Source: an uncultured Collinsella sp. (GTDB lineage Bacteria; Actinomycetota; Coriobacteriia; Coriobacteriales; Coriobacteriaceae). From it: 64,000 nucleotides of DNA. The position numbers and the translations under genes were made by a program. The stretch's first letter is position 1. Each line of letters begins with the position of its first letter. The stretch lies in contig CATYSO010000006.1 of the NCBI GenBank assembly GCA_958412345.1, positions 1-64,000 on the forward strand. Direction: 5' to 3'. The notes under the pieces are model-generated. The model was given only the letters and a program-made list of their open reading frames with translations. It searched no databases and was not told the origin of the DNA. Positions 8,855 through 17,868 of the stretch are shown piece by piece.

Positions 8855-10308
8855 CGGCGCGCCGCCTTGGCAACGCACGCGGCAAGCGTCGACGCTGCCG
8901 TCTCGATATCGCGGTCGCCCACGAGCGTGCGGACGTCAAACAGAATACGATCGTGCGAGGTGCGCGTGACGACCGGCGTGTCAAAGTCTTGGACAAGCGA
9001 GCGCTTGAGCGTGTCGACCGTCAAGCGCTCGTCAACAAGGCGCACGGCAACACACATCGTCGGCAGCTCGACGGTAGGCAGCGAACCGCCACCAGGCGTC
9101 GACGACTCCTCGACGATTTCCAGCTCAACGGCACACGGACAACCGGCTATATCGAGCCCCGCCGCCATAATGTCGCGCAGCTTGCGCGCGCGACGCTCCA
9201 GATGAGCCTGCGGAAGCGTAAGCATGCTGAGCACCGGAATGTCGCGATGGGCCACATCGGCGCCGTCCATGTAGATACGCAGCGTGGCCTCGAGCGCCGA
9301 CAGAGCCAGTTTGCCCGGGCGCAGGGCGCGCATAAGCGGATGCGACCCACAAGCCTGGACCAGATCGCGACGGCCCATGATAATGCCCGCCTGTGCGGCA
9401 CCGAGCAGTTTATCGCCCGAGCACGACACCAGATCGAGCCCCGCCGCTACCGAAGCCGGCGTGGTTTCTTCGCCGCCGCGCACCAGGATGTCGTCGGGCA
9501 ACAGCGCGCCCGACCCCTGGTCCTCGTAGAACAGCAGGCCATGCTTGTGGGCCAGAGCGGCAAGCTCCCGAGAGCCCACCTCCTCGTGAAAACCCTCGAT
9601 GCGATAGTTGGAAGGATGGACCTTAAGGATCATCGCCGTATCGGGCGTAATGGCTTGCTCATAATCTGCCAGGTGAGTGCGGTTGGTGGCGCCGACCTCG
9701 ACGAGCTTGGCGCCCGAAGCCGCCATGACATCGGGGATGCGGAAGCTGCCGCCGATCTCGACAAGCTCGCCGCGGCTGACGATGACCTCCTTGCCTGCGG
9801 CATGGGTCGCCAGCACCAGCAGCACCGCGGCGGCGTTGTTGTTGACGACCAGCGCGTCCTCGGCACCGGTGAGTGAGCGGATGAGCTGCGCGGCGTGCTC
9901 CTTGCGCGACCCACGCGAGCAGGTGTCCACACTGTACTCGAGCGTGCTGTACCCGCGCGCAACCTCGGCCACGGCCTTTGCCGCCGACTCCGCGAGCGGG
10001 GCGCGGCCCAAGTTGGTATGGATGACCACACCCGTGGCGTTAACGGCAGGACGCAGGCTCGGCAGTGCGGATCGATGCGCACGCCACTCGATGGCCGATG
10101 CCAGGTCGCGCTTAGAGCGCGGGGCGGCACCGGCGCGAATGGCGGCGCGTTCCTCGTCGAGCTCGGCCGTCACGGCGGCATGCACCACCGCGTCGCAGGT
10201 CTCCCCCGCCGCCTTCACTACCGGCCACTCGGCAAGCAGCTCGTTGACAGAAGGGATGGCGCGCAGGCGGGCGCGCACCTCATCGGACATGTTCTGGCTA
10301 TCGCTCAT
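8851..10308 (-). CDS. selA: L-seryl-tRNA(Sec) selenium transferase
   Basis: A 485-residue PLP enzyme that converts Ser-tRNA(Sec) to Sec-tRNA(Sec) using selenophosphate from SelD. The N-terminal tRNA-binding segment (residues about 5-60) precedes the fold-type I aminotransferase core. Core motifs include VNATGVVIHTNLGRAPL, the diagnostic SelA signature; VNNNAAAVLLVL; and SCSGDKLLGAAQAG, whose Lys carries PLP. It overlaps selB by 4 bases (ATGA). It heads the selA-selB-selC unit. Length and motifs are typical. Confidence 0.97.
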   Translation of the reverse strand: MSDSQNMSDEVRARLRAIPSVNELLAEWPVVKAAGETCDAVVHAAVTAELDEERAAIRAGAAPRSKRDLASAIEWRAHRSALPSLRPAVNATGVVIHTNLGRAPLAESAAKAVAEVARGYSTLEYSVDTCSRGSRKEHAAQLIRSLTGAEDALVVNNNAAAVLLVLATHAAGKEVIVSRGELVEIGGSFRIPDVMAASGAKLVEVGATNRTHLADYEQAITPDTAMILKVHPSNYRIEGFHEEVGSRELAALAHKHGLLFYEDQGSGALLPDDILVRGGEETTPASVAAGLDLVSCSGDKLLGAAQAGIIMGRRDLVQACGSHPLMRALRPGKLALSALEATLRIYMDGADVAHRDIPVLSMLTLPQAHLERRARKLRDIMAAGLDIAGCPCAVELEIVEESSTPGGGSLPTVELPTMCVAVRLVDERLTVDTLKRSLVQDFDTPVVTRTSHDRILFDVRTLVGDRDIETAASTLAACVAKAARR

Positions 10309-10384
10309 GTGCGGCCTTTCAAAACCAAAGGTGAATCAATCGTTCGAACGTCAAACTATCAGCCAATTCGATCGGCTGAGTCAA

Positions 10385-12502
10385 TCAATCGCTATTATCC
10401 TCGCGTGCCGCGATCTTTTCTACGCGAACGGCGTTTTCCTGGGTGAGCGCGGCACCCGTAATGGGGTCCCAGCGCAGCGGCGTGTGATCGAGCGGACCGA
10501 CGCCGAGGGCTTGGGCGCCACCCGCATCGGCGCCAAACGAGCGCCCACCGGGAGCGGCAGAGGTAAAGATGCACGCCGGATGCAAGTACGGCGTCGTCTC
10601 CATGCGCACGCGGTCGCGGCCCAAGTCGCTCACGAGCTCGACAGTCTCGCCGTCAGCAATACCCATGTGTGCGGCGACATCGGCATTCATCTGCACGGCG
10701 TCCAAGTCGGAGCCCGCCTCGGCAGCACCGGCCGCCGCGAGCCTACGCGAGGTGTGTGACTCAAAGGGCCGGTTGCCGCTGATCAGGCGGAACATCCCCG
10801 GCCCTGGCTCCACCATGGGCGCAATCCAGCCGGGCACGCGGCCCAAGCCGGCGCGCTCCCACACGTCGCTCGCCAGCGCAATCTTGCCGCCAGCCTGCGG
10901 AATCACGGGCTCACCCGTACGCGGCGGCAGCGCCACACCCGTGTCAGCCCAACCGCGCTCTTTAAGCTCAGCAAGGACAATCCCAAACGGCGCCACCTGC
11001 GCGGCCGCAAGGTCGTCAGGCGTAAAGGTAAAGTACTCCCCCACACCACACGCCCGCGCCAGACCGGCAAAGATCTCCCGTCCGGGACGCGTGTCGTCAT
11101 GCAAAACCGGCAGCACGGCATTGCGGTAGAACACGCGCGCATCGTTGCGACCCACGACCGTACCCACGCCGCGGTCGGCCTCCAGATACGTCACATCGGG
11201 CAGTACAAAATCGGAAGCACGCGCCGTCTCGGACCAGCGGATATCGATGGTCACGAGCAGGTCGAGCTGCTGCAAGATGCCAAGCCAGGCATCGGCGTTA
11301 CCGTAACCCGCACCGGGGTTGCTGGCATAGACGATGAGCCCGCGCAGGTCACCGGCAAGAATGGACTGGCCGATCGTCGTGCACAGACCGCGCACCGGAT
11401 CGACGAGCGGATAGCGCTCGGAGCCCAACTTGGGTTCACACGGCACCGGCGGCATCGCAAAGTGTGCGGGGTCCAAGTCGCCCAGCGCAAGCGGCGTCGA
11501 CGGGTTGAGCGCACCGCCCGCATGCCCCAGGCAGCCCAGCAGCACATCGACCAGGCAGATAGCGCGCGCCGTCTGGGTACTGTTGGCATACGCGATGCCA
11601 ATGCCACCGTGGAAACCCGCATCGACCACGGCAGCAGGCGCTGCAGCAGCCAGATCGCGCGCCGTCGCACGGATGTCGTTGGCCGGCACGTCGCACATCG
11701 GCTCGGCCCACTCGGGCGTCCAGGCGACAGCCGCCTGTGCCAGCTCATCAAACCCCGTGGTATAGCGGGTCACAAAGTCATGGTCGTACAGGTCCTCGGC
11801 AATGAGTACATGCGCAATACCCAACAGCAACGCCAAGTCGCAGCCCGGGCGCACGCGCAGCCAGCGGTCGGCAAGCGCGGCAGAGCCGCTGCGCCGCGGG
11901 TCCACCACAATGATCTTTGCCCCGCGCCGACGGGCATCGTTCAAAGCATCGACCGCACCCATCGTCGACGAATCCACGATAGAGCGCCCCAGGTACACGA
12001 TGCAATCGGTATGGGACAGGTCGGAGGCCGGGCTGTAGCCCAAGCTGTGCTCCCAGCCGGTCAGGCGGCTCACCTCGCAGGCGCCGTCGGCACCGTACAC
12101 GTTGGGAGATCCCAGCGCGTGCATAAAACGATAGGCCCAATAACGGTCGAACGAGGGCACGCCAAGTGTCATGCCCAGCGCGCGCGGACCATGCCCGTCA
12201 ACAATCCCCAAAAGGCGCTCCGCGATCTCCGAAAACGCCTCGTCCCAGCTCACCGCATCGAACCCCGAGCCATCCTGGCGGCGGCGCATGGGATGCAAAA
12301 TCCGGTCGCGCTCGTCAAACGGCATGTCCAGGCGGTGCCGCCCGCGGGCGCACAGGGCACGTGCCGCGCACGGGTGCCCCGACACCGGCAACTCGGCCAC
12401 CACGCGACCGTCCTCAACACGTGCCGCAAAGGCGCAATCGGCATAGCATCCCCCGCATGTGGTCACCACGGCGCGACCGTCACGCTTCACAGCAGATGCC
12501 AT
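10385..12502 (-). CDS. Stand-alone molybdopterin oxidoreductase, DMSO reductase family
   Basis: A 705-residue bis-MGD enzyme. The N-terminal CGGCYADC plus CAARALCARG binds a 4Fe-4S cluster. GACEVSRLTGWEHSLG is where the metal ligand sits; here it is Cys, as in polysulfide, thiosulfate and related reductases, rather than Sec or Ser. The C-terminal molydop-binding domain covers about the last 110 residues. No Tat signal, Fe-S subunit or membrane anchor gene is adjacent, so it is probably cytoplasmic or uses another partner. The ATG at 12502 has AAAGGGG 8 bases upstream; longer starts lack a site. It lies after focA but beyond a terminator, so it is transcribed separately or by read-through. Substrate unknown; closest in style to PhsA/PsrA-like subunits. 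Confidence 0.85.
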   Translation of the reverse strand: MASAVKRDGRAVVTTCGGCYADCAFAARVEDGRVVAELPVSGHPCAARALCARGRHRLDMPFDERDRILHPMRRRQDGSGFDAVSWDEAFSEIAERLLGIVDGHGPRALGMTLGVPSFDRYWAYRFMHALGSPNVYGADGACEVSRLTGWEHSLGYSPASDLSHTDCIVYLGRSIVDSSTMGAVDALNDARRRGAKIIVVDPRRSGSAALADRWLRVRPGCDLALLLGIAHVLIAEDLYDHDFVTRYTTGFDELAQAAVAWTPEWAEPMCDVPANDIRATARDLAAAAPAAVVDAGFHGGIGIAYANSTQTARAICLVDVLLGCLGHAGGALNPSTPLALGDLDPAHFAMPPVPCEPKLGSERYPLVDPVRGLCTTIGQSILAGDLRGLIVYASNPGAGYGNADAWLGILQQLDLLVTIDIRWSETARASDFVLPDVTYLEADRGVGTVVGRNDARVFYRNAVLPVLHDDTRPGREIFAGLARACGVGEYFTFTPDDLAAAQVAPFGIVLAELKERGWADTGVALPPRTGEPVIPQAGGKIALASDVWERAGLGRVPGWIAPMVEPGPGMFRLISGNRPFESHTSRRLAAAGAAEAGSDLDAVQMNADVAAHMGIADGETVELVSDLGRDRVRMETTPYLHPACIFTSAAPGGRSFGADAGGAQALGVGPLDHTPLRWDPITGAALTQENAVRVEKIAAREDNSD

Positions 12503-12566
12503 CTCGATTACCCCTTTCATCAGCCAAACACAACAGGCCAAAAGCCCGGCAACGGGCCCCAGACCC

Positions 12567-12602
12567 AAAAAGCCTCCCGCACGGCAACGCCCCGCGGGAG
12601 GC
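12567..12602 (-). terminator. Terminator of the formate hydrogenlyase operon, after focA
   Basis: Nine-pair perfect stem (12594-12602 with 12572-12580, GCCTCCCGC/GCGGGAGGC) and 13-base loop, followed on the minus strand by TTTTTGGG. It lies 23 bases after the focA stop. Confidence 0.88.
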
Positions 12603-12625
12603 CCAACACCCAGCGAACAGTCCCT

Positions 12626-13465
12626 TTATGCCTCGGACTTCTTGGCGTAGACAAACCAATAGCCCAGTGCGATCAGAACCGCGCCGCCCACGATGTTGCC
12701 CAGCGTGGCGGCGGACAGGTTTAATGCAATGCCCGCGAAGTTCAAAGCATCGGCGCCGGCAACGTCGGCACCGTAGCCGCACGCGTGCATCACGGCGCCC
12801 ATGGGCAAAAAGTACATGTTGGCAACGCAGTGCTCAAAACCGCAGGCCACAAAGGCGGCGATGGGCAGCAGAATGCCCACGACCTTGTCGACCACGGTCT
12901 TGCCGGCGGTGCCGATCCACACGGCCAGGCACACAAAGATGTTGCACAGGATGCCGCGGAAGAAGATCGTCACCCAGTCGACCGTCACCTTGCCGGCGGC
13001 GACGCTCACCATGGAATTGGCGACCGCCTCGCCGTTGAGTTTGTAAATGCCGGCCATGTACACCAAAAAGACGATGAACAGGGCACCGGCAAAGTTACCA
13101 AGCCACACGACGAGCCATGCCTTGAGCATCTGAGCCAGGGTGATCTTTTTGCTCTTGAGCGCGCAGACCATAAGCGAGTTGCCGGTGAACAGCTCGGCGC
13201 CGCACACCAGCACGAGCACCAGGCCCAGGCAAAAGCAAAGGCCGCCCACGACGCGCTGGGCACCCCAGCCCAGCGTGCTGTCGCTCAAGAACACGGTAAA
13301 GAACAGGCCGCCGAAGGCAATGAACGCACCGGCGAACATCGCCAAGACAAAGGCCTTCGCGACCGGCAGGTTTGCCTTGGTCACGCCGGCGGCCTCGGTC
13401 TTCGCCTCGATCGCGGCGGGCGCCAGGCAATCGGGAGCGGGATACTCCACCTTGGAATCTGCCAT
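12626..13465 (-). CDS. focA: Formate/nitrite-family channel FocA
   Basis: A 279-residue integral membrane protein with six hydrophobic helices, the formate-nitrite transporter fold (pentamer in the inner membrane). Conserved segments include GAFIAFGGLFF near helix 1, GAELFTGNSLM with its broken helix, and FEHCVANMYFLPMG with the channel histidine. As last gene of the formate hydrogenlyase operon it most likely moves formate (import for FdhF or export). The ATG at 13465 follows AGAAGTG; an upstream in-frame start exists without a good site. It begins 39 bases after hycI, and a strong terminator follows. Confidence 0.92.
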   Translation of the reverse strand: MADSKVEYPAPDCLAPAAIEAKTEAAGVTKANLPVAKAFVLAMFAGAFIAFGGLFFTVFLSDSTLGWGAQRVVGGLCFCLGLVLVLVCGAELFTGNSLMVCALKSKKITLAQMLKAWLVVWLGNFAGALFIVFLVYMAGIYKLNGEAVANSMVSVAAGKVTVDWVTIFFRGILCNIFVCLAVWIGTAGKTVVDKVVGILLPIAAFVACGFEHCVANMYFLPMGAVMHACGYGADVAGADALNFAGIALNLSAATLGNIVGGAVLIALGYWFVYAKKSEA

Positions 13466-13504
13466 GTCAATCACTTCTTTCCTAACAAAATGGAACAAGT
13501 GCTC

Positions 13505-14008
13505 CTACTGCTCTTGCCCCAAGCGGACAAAGTGGGAAAAGTCGTTGGCAGCCACGGCGTCGTACACGGCGTCGACGGCGTCAAAGACTTCCGGGGACAT
13601 GGGGTTGTAGAACTCCGTGTCGCCCGGCTGAATCCCGACGAAGACGATATCATCGCACGATTGCTCAATCTCTTCGATCAGAATCGACAAAGGAAGCGAA
13701 TGCGTGGTGAACATCGACTTGCGGGCCACATCGCATTTGTCGAGCAAACGGATGGACCCGACGGGCAGCGCCATGTCGGCGGCATCGACCAAGACCAGAC
13801 GCGGCGGACGCTCGCGCTTAACCTCGATGATGTCGTCCTCGGGCGTTTGGCCGCCGTCGATGGTGTACCAGCCGGCGATGGGTGCGTCCTCCATCTTTTT
13901 GGAGAGCACGGGGCCGGCGGCATCGTCGGCGCGCAGCACGCTTCCCGCCGTGAGCACGATGCCCGCAAACGGGGCGCCGTTCACACGTCCATCCACAACG
14001 CGACCCAT
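13505..14008 (-). CDS. hycI: Hydrogenase 3-type maturation endopeptidase HycI
   Basis: A 167-residue aspartic-type nickel-dependent protease that removes the C-terminal tail of the hydrogenase large subunit once nickel is inserted. The N-terminal GIVLTAGSVLRADDAAGP matches the family GNxLxxDDGxG pattern with the metal-binding Asp; VLVDAADM provides the second Asp, and THSLPLS the His region. The start at 14008 shares a base with the hycH stop (TAATG) and has GGGAGG upstream. Its substrate should be the large subunit at 16093-17865, which has a C-terminal extension after its DPCYSC motif. Confidence 0.88.
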   Translation of the reverse strand: MGRVVDGRVNGAPFAGIVLTAGSVLRADDAAGPVLSKKMEDAPIAGWYTIDGGQTPEDDIIEVKRERPPRLVLVDAADMALPVGSIRLLDKCDVARKSMFTTHSLPLSILIEEIEQSCDDIVFVGIQPGDTEFYNPMSPEVFDAVDAVYDAVAANDFSHFVRLGQEQ

Positions 14009-14589
14009 TACTGCAACCTCCCCGTCAGATACACGCCCGACACATCGCGCACGCGCTCCACCAGATCGCGAAACTTCATCAGAAACGCGACCTGCTGGGC
14101 ATGCAGGCCAAAGTCGTCGTCGAACACCGAGATGCCGGCCTTGGCCGACCCGCGAAAACCGCGCTCGTCGAGCAACGCATCGCAGGCCTCGAGCAGCGAC
14201 GGCACCGCCGCCTTGTCGAGCTGGCACTCGCCAAAGGAGCGGATGGCCTCGAACTTGGTCTTGGCCTCCCCCTCCGGCAACGCGTCGACGAGCGAATAGA
14301 AGACGTTCACCGGCACCGACAGGCGCGGCTCAAAGCAGTCGAGCACGCCGGTGTGGTGGCCCACGGCGAGCGTGTAGTACAGCACGTCGCAGGCCTCCTG
14401 GGGAACGTCTTCCTCGGTCTCCACAAACTTACGCGTGAGCTCGTAAAAGACCACCTGGTCGGGCGCATGGCCCAGGCAGGGGTCGGCGACGCCCTCGGCA
14501 GCCTCGTCGCTTGCGCGCGAGGCATCGCCAAAGGAGCCGCCGAGCATGCCGGGGCCCGCAAAGTAACCAGAGCGGTCCGTGAGCTCCAT
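14008..14589 (-). CDS. hycH: Formate hydrogenlyase maturation protein HycH family
   Basis: A 193-residue HycH-type protein, needed for assembly of the formate hydrogenlyase hydrogenase in enterobacteria but absent from the finished complex. Seen here: VVFYELTRKFVE, VLYYTLAVGHHTGVLDCF and a Cys-poor body, with no metal motif. It is longer than E. coli HycH (136 residues), owing to an N-terminal Gly/Asp-rich stretch (residues 1-40) and a C-terminal tail. It abuts the small-subunit stop codon and overlaps hycI by one base, so all are co-translated. The assignment rests on pattern and position in the operon. Confidence 0.8.
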   Translation of the reverse strand: MELTDRSGYFAGPGMLGGSFGDASRASDEAAEGVADPCLGHAPDQVVFYELTRKFVETEEDVPQEACDVLYYTLAVGHHTGVLDCFEPRLSVPVNVFYSLVDALPEGEAKTKFEAIRSFGECQLDKAAVPSLLEACDALLDERGFRGSAKAGISVFDDDFGLHAQQVAFLMKFRDLVERVRDVSGVYLTGRLQ

Positions 14590-15372
14590 CTAGCGACCTC
14601 CGGCCAGCACCAAATCCTGCAGCGCCGAGTAGACCTCAACGCGGCGAGGATCGTCCTGCTTGTCGATGAGCAGCGCCATGGCACCGCGGATATCGCCCTT
14701 GGGCGCGCCCTCGAGCGTATCCATAAACTCATTGGCCAGGTCGCGGCCGTAACGGTAGCCGCTCATGGCGCGAGCTTCGCGCTCGATGGCAACGCGCAGC
14801 TTGTACGGCACGCCGGGATGCAGGATGTCGGCCTGCTCGCCGGCGGCCTCCACCGTGGTCTCGGCATGGAGCTTTTGGTCCAGCAGACCGAGCGCCATGG
14901 CAAAGCCGTAGACGGTCTGCGCGGGGCTGGGCGGGCAGCCGGGGATGTAGACATCGACCGGCAGAATCTTGTCCGTGCCGCCCCAGACGCAGTAGTTGTC
15001 GTAGAAGATGCCACCGGTGCAGCCGCACGCGCCATAGGACACCACGATCTTGGGATCGGGTGCGGCCTCAAAGGCGCGCAGGGCCGGCATGCGCATGGCA
15101 CGCGTCACGGCACCGGTGTACAGCAGCACATCGGCGTGACGGGGCGAGGGCACGACCTTGATGCCAAAACGCTCGACGTCGAAGACGGGCGTGATGGAAC
15201 CGAAGATCTCGATCTCGCAGCCGTTGCAGCCGCCGCAGTCAACACGGTAGACGTACACCGAGCGCTTGATCTTCTTAAGAAGGGTCGCCTTGGCCTTCTC
15301 GATGCTCTCGTCGAGCTCGATCTTGGTCGGGCGGTACTGAAGCCGCTCGGGCAAAAGCGTGGGTTCGGCCAT
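14590..15372 (-). CDS. hyfI: Formate hydrogenlyase small (NuoB-like) hydrogenase subunit
   Basis: A 260-residue homologue of HycG/HyfI and NuoB, which holds the 4Fe-4S cluster next to the NiFe site. VDCGGCNGCEIEIFG gives the CxxC ligands, SYGACGCTGG the third and IPGCPPSPAQTVYG the fourth. It lacks a Tat signal, as expected for a cytoplasm-facing energy-converting hydrogenase. It starts 2 bases after the hyfH stop with GGAGGAG upstream. It pairs with the large subunit at 16093-17865. Confidence 0.95.
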   Translation of the reverse strand: MAEPTLLPERLQYRPTKIELDESIEKAKATLLKKIKRSVYVYRVDCGGCNGCEIEIFGSITPVFDVERFGIKVVPSPRHADVLLYTGAVTRAMRMPALRAFEAAPDPKIVVSYGACGCTGGIFYDNYCVWGGTDKILPVDVYIPGCPPSPAQTVYGFAMALGLLDQKLHAETTVEAAGEQADILHPGVPYKLRVAIEREARAMSGYRYGRDLANEFMDTLEGAPKGDIRGAMALLIDKQDDPRRVEVYSALQDLVLAGGR

Positions 15373-15374
15373 GG

Positions 15375-16091
15375 TTACTCCTCCTTCGTATCAAAATCCA
15401 TGATGATGCCCTCGACCGGTGCAGGACCGGCGGGAATCTCGGGCGCATCGGGGTTGAGCTCGCGGTCGACATACTCCGGGTTCACGCCGTGGCCACCCAG
15501 ATACTCCATGCCGGGGCCCTGGGGCTCACCGGACGCAAGCGTCTCGTTGGCAGCCATGCCGCGCGCGTTGCCGGTCTTTACGGCCGAGGCGGCGCGCAGG
15601 GCGTCGAGCTCGCGCTTGCACTCCTGGCACATACCGACAGCACGGGCGGCTTGCTCGGCCTCCATGCCGCCGGCCTTTTGCAGCAGGCGCTTGGCGTAGT
15701 CGATCTCCTTGTGCGGGGCAAACGGCTTGCCGCAGCGCGAGCAGTGCTCGAGCGTGTAGACGCTCTTGCTGGTGAGGTCGTCCTTGCTCATGACGGCCAG
15801 CTCAAACTCCTCGGTGAGCTTGATGGCCTCCATGGGGCAGGCTTCCTCGCAGCGGCCGCAGAAGATGCAGCGACCGTAGTCGATCGACCAGGTAATGGTA
15901 TCGGCCGCAAGGTCGGTGTCCATGCGAATGGCATCGGCCGGGCACGCCACGCCGCAGGCACCGCAGGCGATGCAGAGCTCGGCATTATGCTCGGGCTTGC
16001 CGCGCATGTCCTTGTTGGTGGGGAACGGCGCAAACGGGTACTTGACCGTCGCGTCGCCGGCCTTGGCGTTGACCTTCCAAAGCTTCAGCAT
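15375..16091 (-). CDS. hyfH: Formate hydrogenlyase ferredoxin-like subunit (HycF/HyfH)
   Basis: A 238-residue NuoI-like protein with two adjacent 4Fe-4S motifs, CIACGACGVACPADAI and CIFCGRCEEACPMEAI, that wire electrons from the formate side to the small subunit. A further Cys set (CSRCGKPF about residue 125 and CQECKREL about residue 160) resembles the zinc- or cluster-type C-terminal extension of HycF. The ATG at 16091 lies one base after the large-subunit stop and has GAGGAGG upstream; the frame stays open further 5' inside the large-subunit gene, which is not a likely start. The tail is acidic. Confidence 0.92.
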   Translation of the reverse strand: MLKLWKVNAKAGDATVKYPFAPFPTNKDMRGKPEHNAELCIACGACGVACPADAIRMDTDLAADTITWSIDYGRCIFCGRCEEACPMEAIKLTEEFELAVMSKDDLTSKSVYTLEHCSRCGKPFAPHKEIDYAKRLLQKAGGMEAEQAARAVGMCQECKRELDALRAASAVKTGNARGMAANETLASGEPQGPGMEYLGGHGVNPEYVDRELNPDAPEIPAGPAPVEGIIMDFDTKEE

Positions 16092-16092
16092 A

Positions 16093-17865
16093 TTAGAGCG
16101 CCTCCTCATCGAGCGGAGCGGCCATAGTGCCCTCGCCCGCAAGCGGCGACTTGTCGCGCCAGACGTTCTCGAACTGCTCCTTGTCGAGCACGTGGTCGCG
16201 CTTGGCGGCGACATCGGTCACCGTCACGCGGTCGGTGCAGGAGTAGCACGGGTCGAGCGAACCGACGATGAGCGCCGCGTCGCCCACGGTGTTGCCGCGG
16301 AACATGTAGCGCAGGACCGGCCAGTTGCTGTACGTGGCGGCCTTGGCGCGCCAGCGGTAGCACTTCTGGTTGTTGCCGAGCATGGCCCAGTGCACGTCCT
16401 CGCCGCGCGGCGCCTCGGTGGCGCCGATGGCGTACTTGTGCGGGGTGTACTCCCAATCCGTGGTGAGGATGGGGCCCGACGGGCAGTTCTCGAGCATGGT
16501 CTCGATCATGTCGATCGAATCGTAGACCTCCTGGATGCGAACGGCGGTACGGCCGAAGGCATCGCAGGTGTCGGCCGTGGCGGCGTGCATCTTTTGGACG
16601 TCCGGATCGGCGTAGCCGTCGAAGGGATGGTCAAAGCGCACGTCGCGGGCATAGCCCGAACCACGCATGAGCGGGCCGACCGGCGAGAAGTCGCGCGCGA
16701 TCTTGCGGTCCAAGATGCCGATGCCACTCGTACGCTCAATAAAGTTGGGCGTGGAGAGCAAGACATCGACGAGCTCCTGAACCTCGGAGCGCAGCTGGTG
16801 GATGGTCGTAAGCGTGGAAAGCTTCTGCTCGGCCAGGATGTCGCGACGCACGCCGCCGATCACGTTGAGGCCGTAGGTCTTGCGGTGACCGGAGAGCTTC
16901 TCGGCCAGGTCCATGGACTTCTCGCGGACGCGGAAGAACTGCTGGAAGCCGGAGTCGAAGCCGGTGTAGTGCGACGCCAGGCCAATGTTGAGCAGATGCG
17001 AGTGCAGACGCTCGACCTCGAGCATGATGGCGCGGATGTACTGGGCGCGCGGCGGGACATGAATGCCCTGGGCGCGCTCGACGGCCTCGGCATAGGCCAC
17101 CGAGTGGGCACAGCCGCAGATGCCGCAGATGCGGTCGGCGAGGAACGTCACGGCGTCATAGTTCAGGCGCGTCTCGGCGACCTTTTCCATGCCGCGGTGC
17201 ACGTAGAACAGACGGTAGTCGGCGTCGACGATCGTCTCGCCCTCGACGAACAGGCGGAAGTGGCCGGGCTCGTCGGAGGTAATGTGCAACGGGCCCATGG
17301 GGACGAGCGTCGTCTCCTTGCCCTTGGTATCGGCCAAGAACTCGTAGTTTTCCATGTCGCTCGCGGGAGCGGGACGGAAGCGGTAGTCCATGGAGTCCTT
17401 GCGCAGCGGATACAGGCCGCTGGGCCAATCGTCGGGCAGCACCAGGCGGCGACGATCGGGCAGACCCTCGGGAATCAGGCCAAACATATCGCGCAGCTCG
17501 CGCTCGCCCCACACGCAGGCGGGGACGAACGGCGTCACGGACGGGAACGTCATCTTGGCGGGGTCGACCTCGGCACGCACGGTAACCCAGCCGGGGTCCT
17601 CCCCCTCCATGGAGATGACGTAGTACACGGCGTAACGGCCGCACAGGCTGCGCTCGTCGTTGCCGACAATCACAGGAATCCAGCCGTAGCGCTCGTAATA
17701 CAGGTAGTGGACGGCCTCGGGCAGCTTGTCCTGCTTGACGGTAATCGTCAGCTGGTCCTCGCACTGCCACTCGACCTTCTCGATGCAGCCCGGAACGGCG
17801 CGGCGCAGGGCCTCGACATGGCTCTCGCAGCGACGGGCATACACCTTGTTTTCAGTTTCAATCAT
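16093..17865 (-). CDS. hyfG: Formate hydrogenlyase NiFe-hydrogenase large subunit (HycE/HyfG)
   Basis: A 590-residue fusion of a NuoC-like N-terminal domain (about residues 1-175) and the NuoD/NiFe large subunit. The nickel-iron ligands are present: RICGICGCAHS (L1) and DPCYSCTDR (L2). About 40 residues follow L2, the extension that HycI trims after nickel insertion; E. coli HycE has the same plan. The enzyme makes H2 from protons at the cytoplasmic face of the membrane complex. It begins 3 bases after hyfF with GGTGGAG upstream. No hyp maturation genes are in the window, so they must lie elsewhere. Confidence 0.96.
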   Translation of the reverse strand: MIETENKVYARRCESHVEALRRAVPGCIEKVEWQCEDQLTITVKQDKLPEAVHYLYYERYGWIPVIVGNDERSLCGRYAVYYVISMEGEDPGWVTVRAEVDPAKMTFPSVTPFVPACVWGERELRDMFGLIPEGLPDRRRLVLPDDWPSGLYPLRKDSMDYRFRPAPASDMENYEFLADTKGKETTLVPMGPLHITSDEPGHFRLFVEGETIVDADYRLFYVHRGMEKVAETRLNYDAVTFLADRICGICGCAHSVAYAEAVERAQGIHVPPRAQYIRAIMLEVERLHSHLLNIGLASHYTGFDSGFQQFFRVREKSMDLAEKLSGHRKTYGLNVIGGVRRDILAEQKLSTLTTIHQLRSEVQELVDVLLSTPNFIERTSGIGILDRKIARDFSPVGPLMRGSGYARDVRFDHPFDGYADPDVQKMHAATADTCDAFGRTAVRIQEVYDSIDMIETMLENCPSGPILTTDWEYTPHKYAIGATEAPRGEDVHWAMLGNNQKCYRWRAKAATYSNWPVLRYMFRGNTVGDAALIVGSLDPCYSCTDRVTVTDVAAKRDHVLDKEQFENVWRDKSPLAGEGTMAAPLDEEAL

Positions 17866-17868
17866 TCG

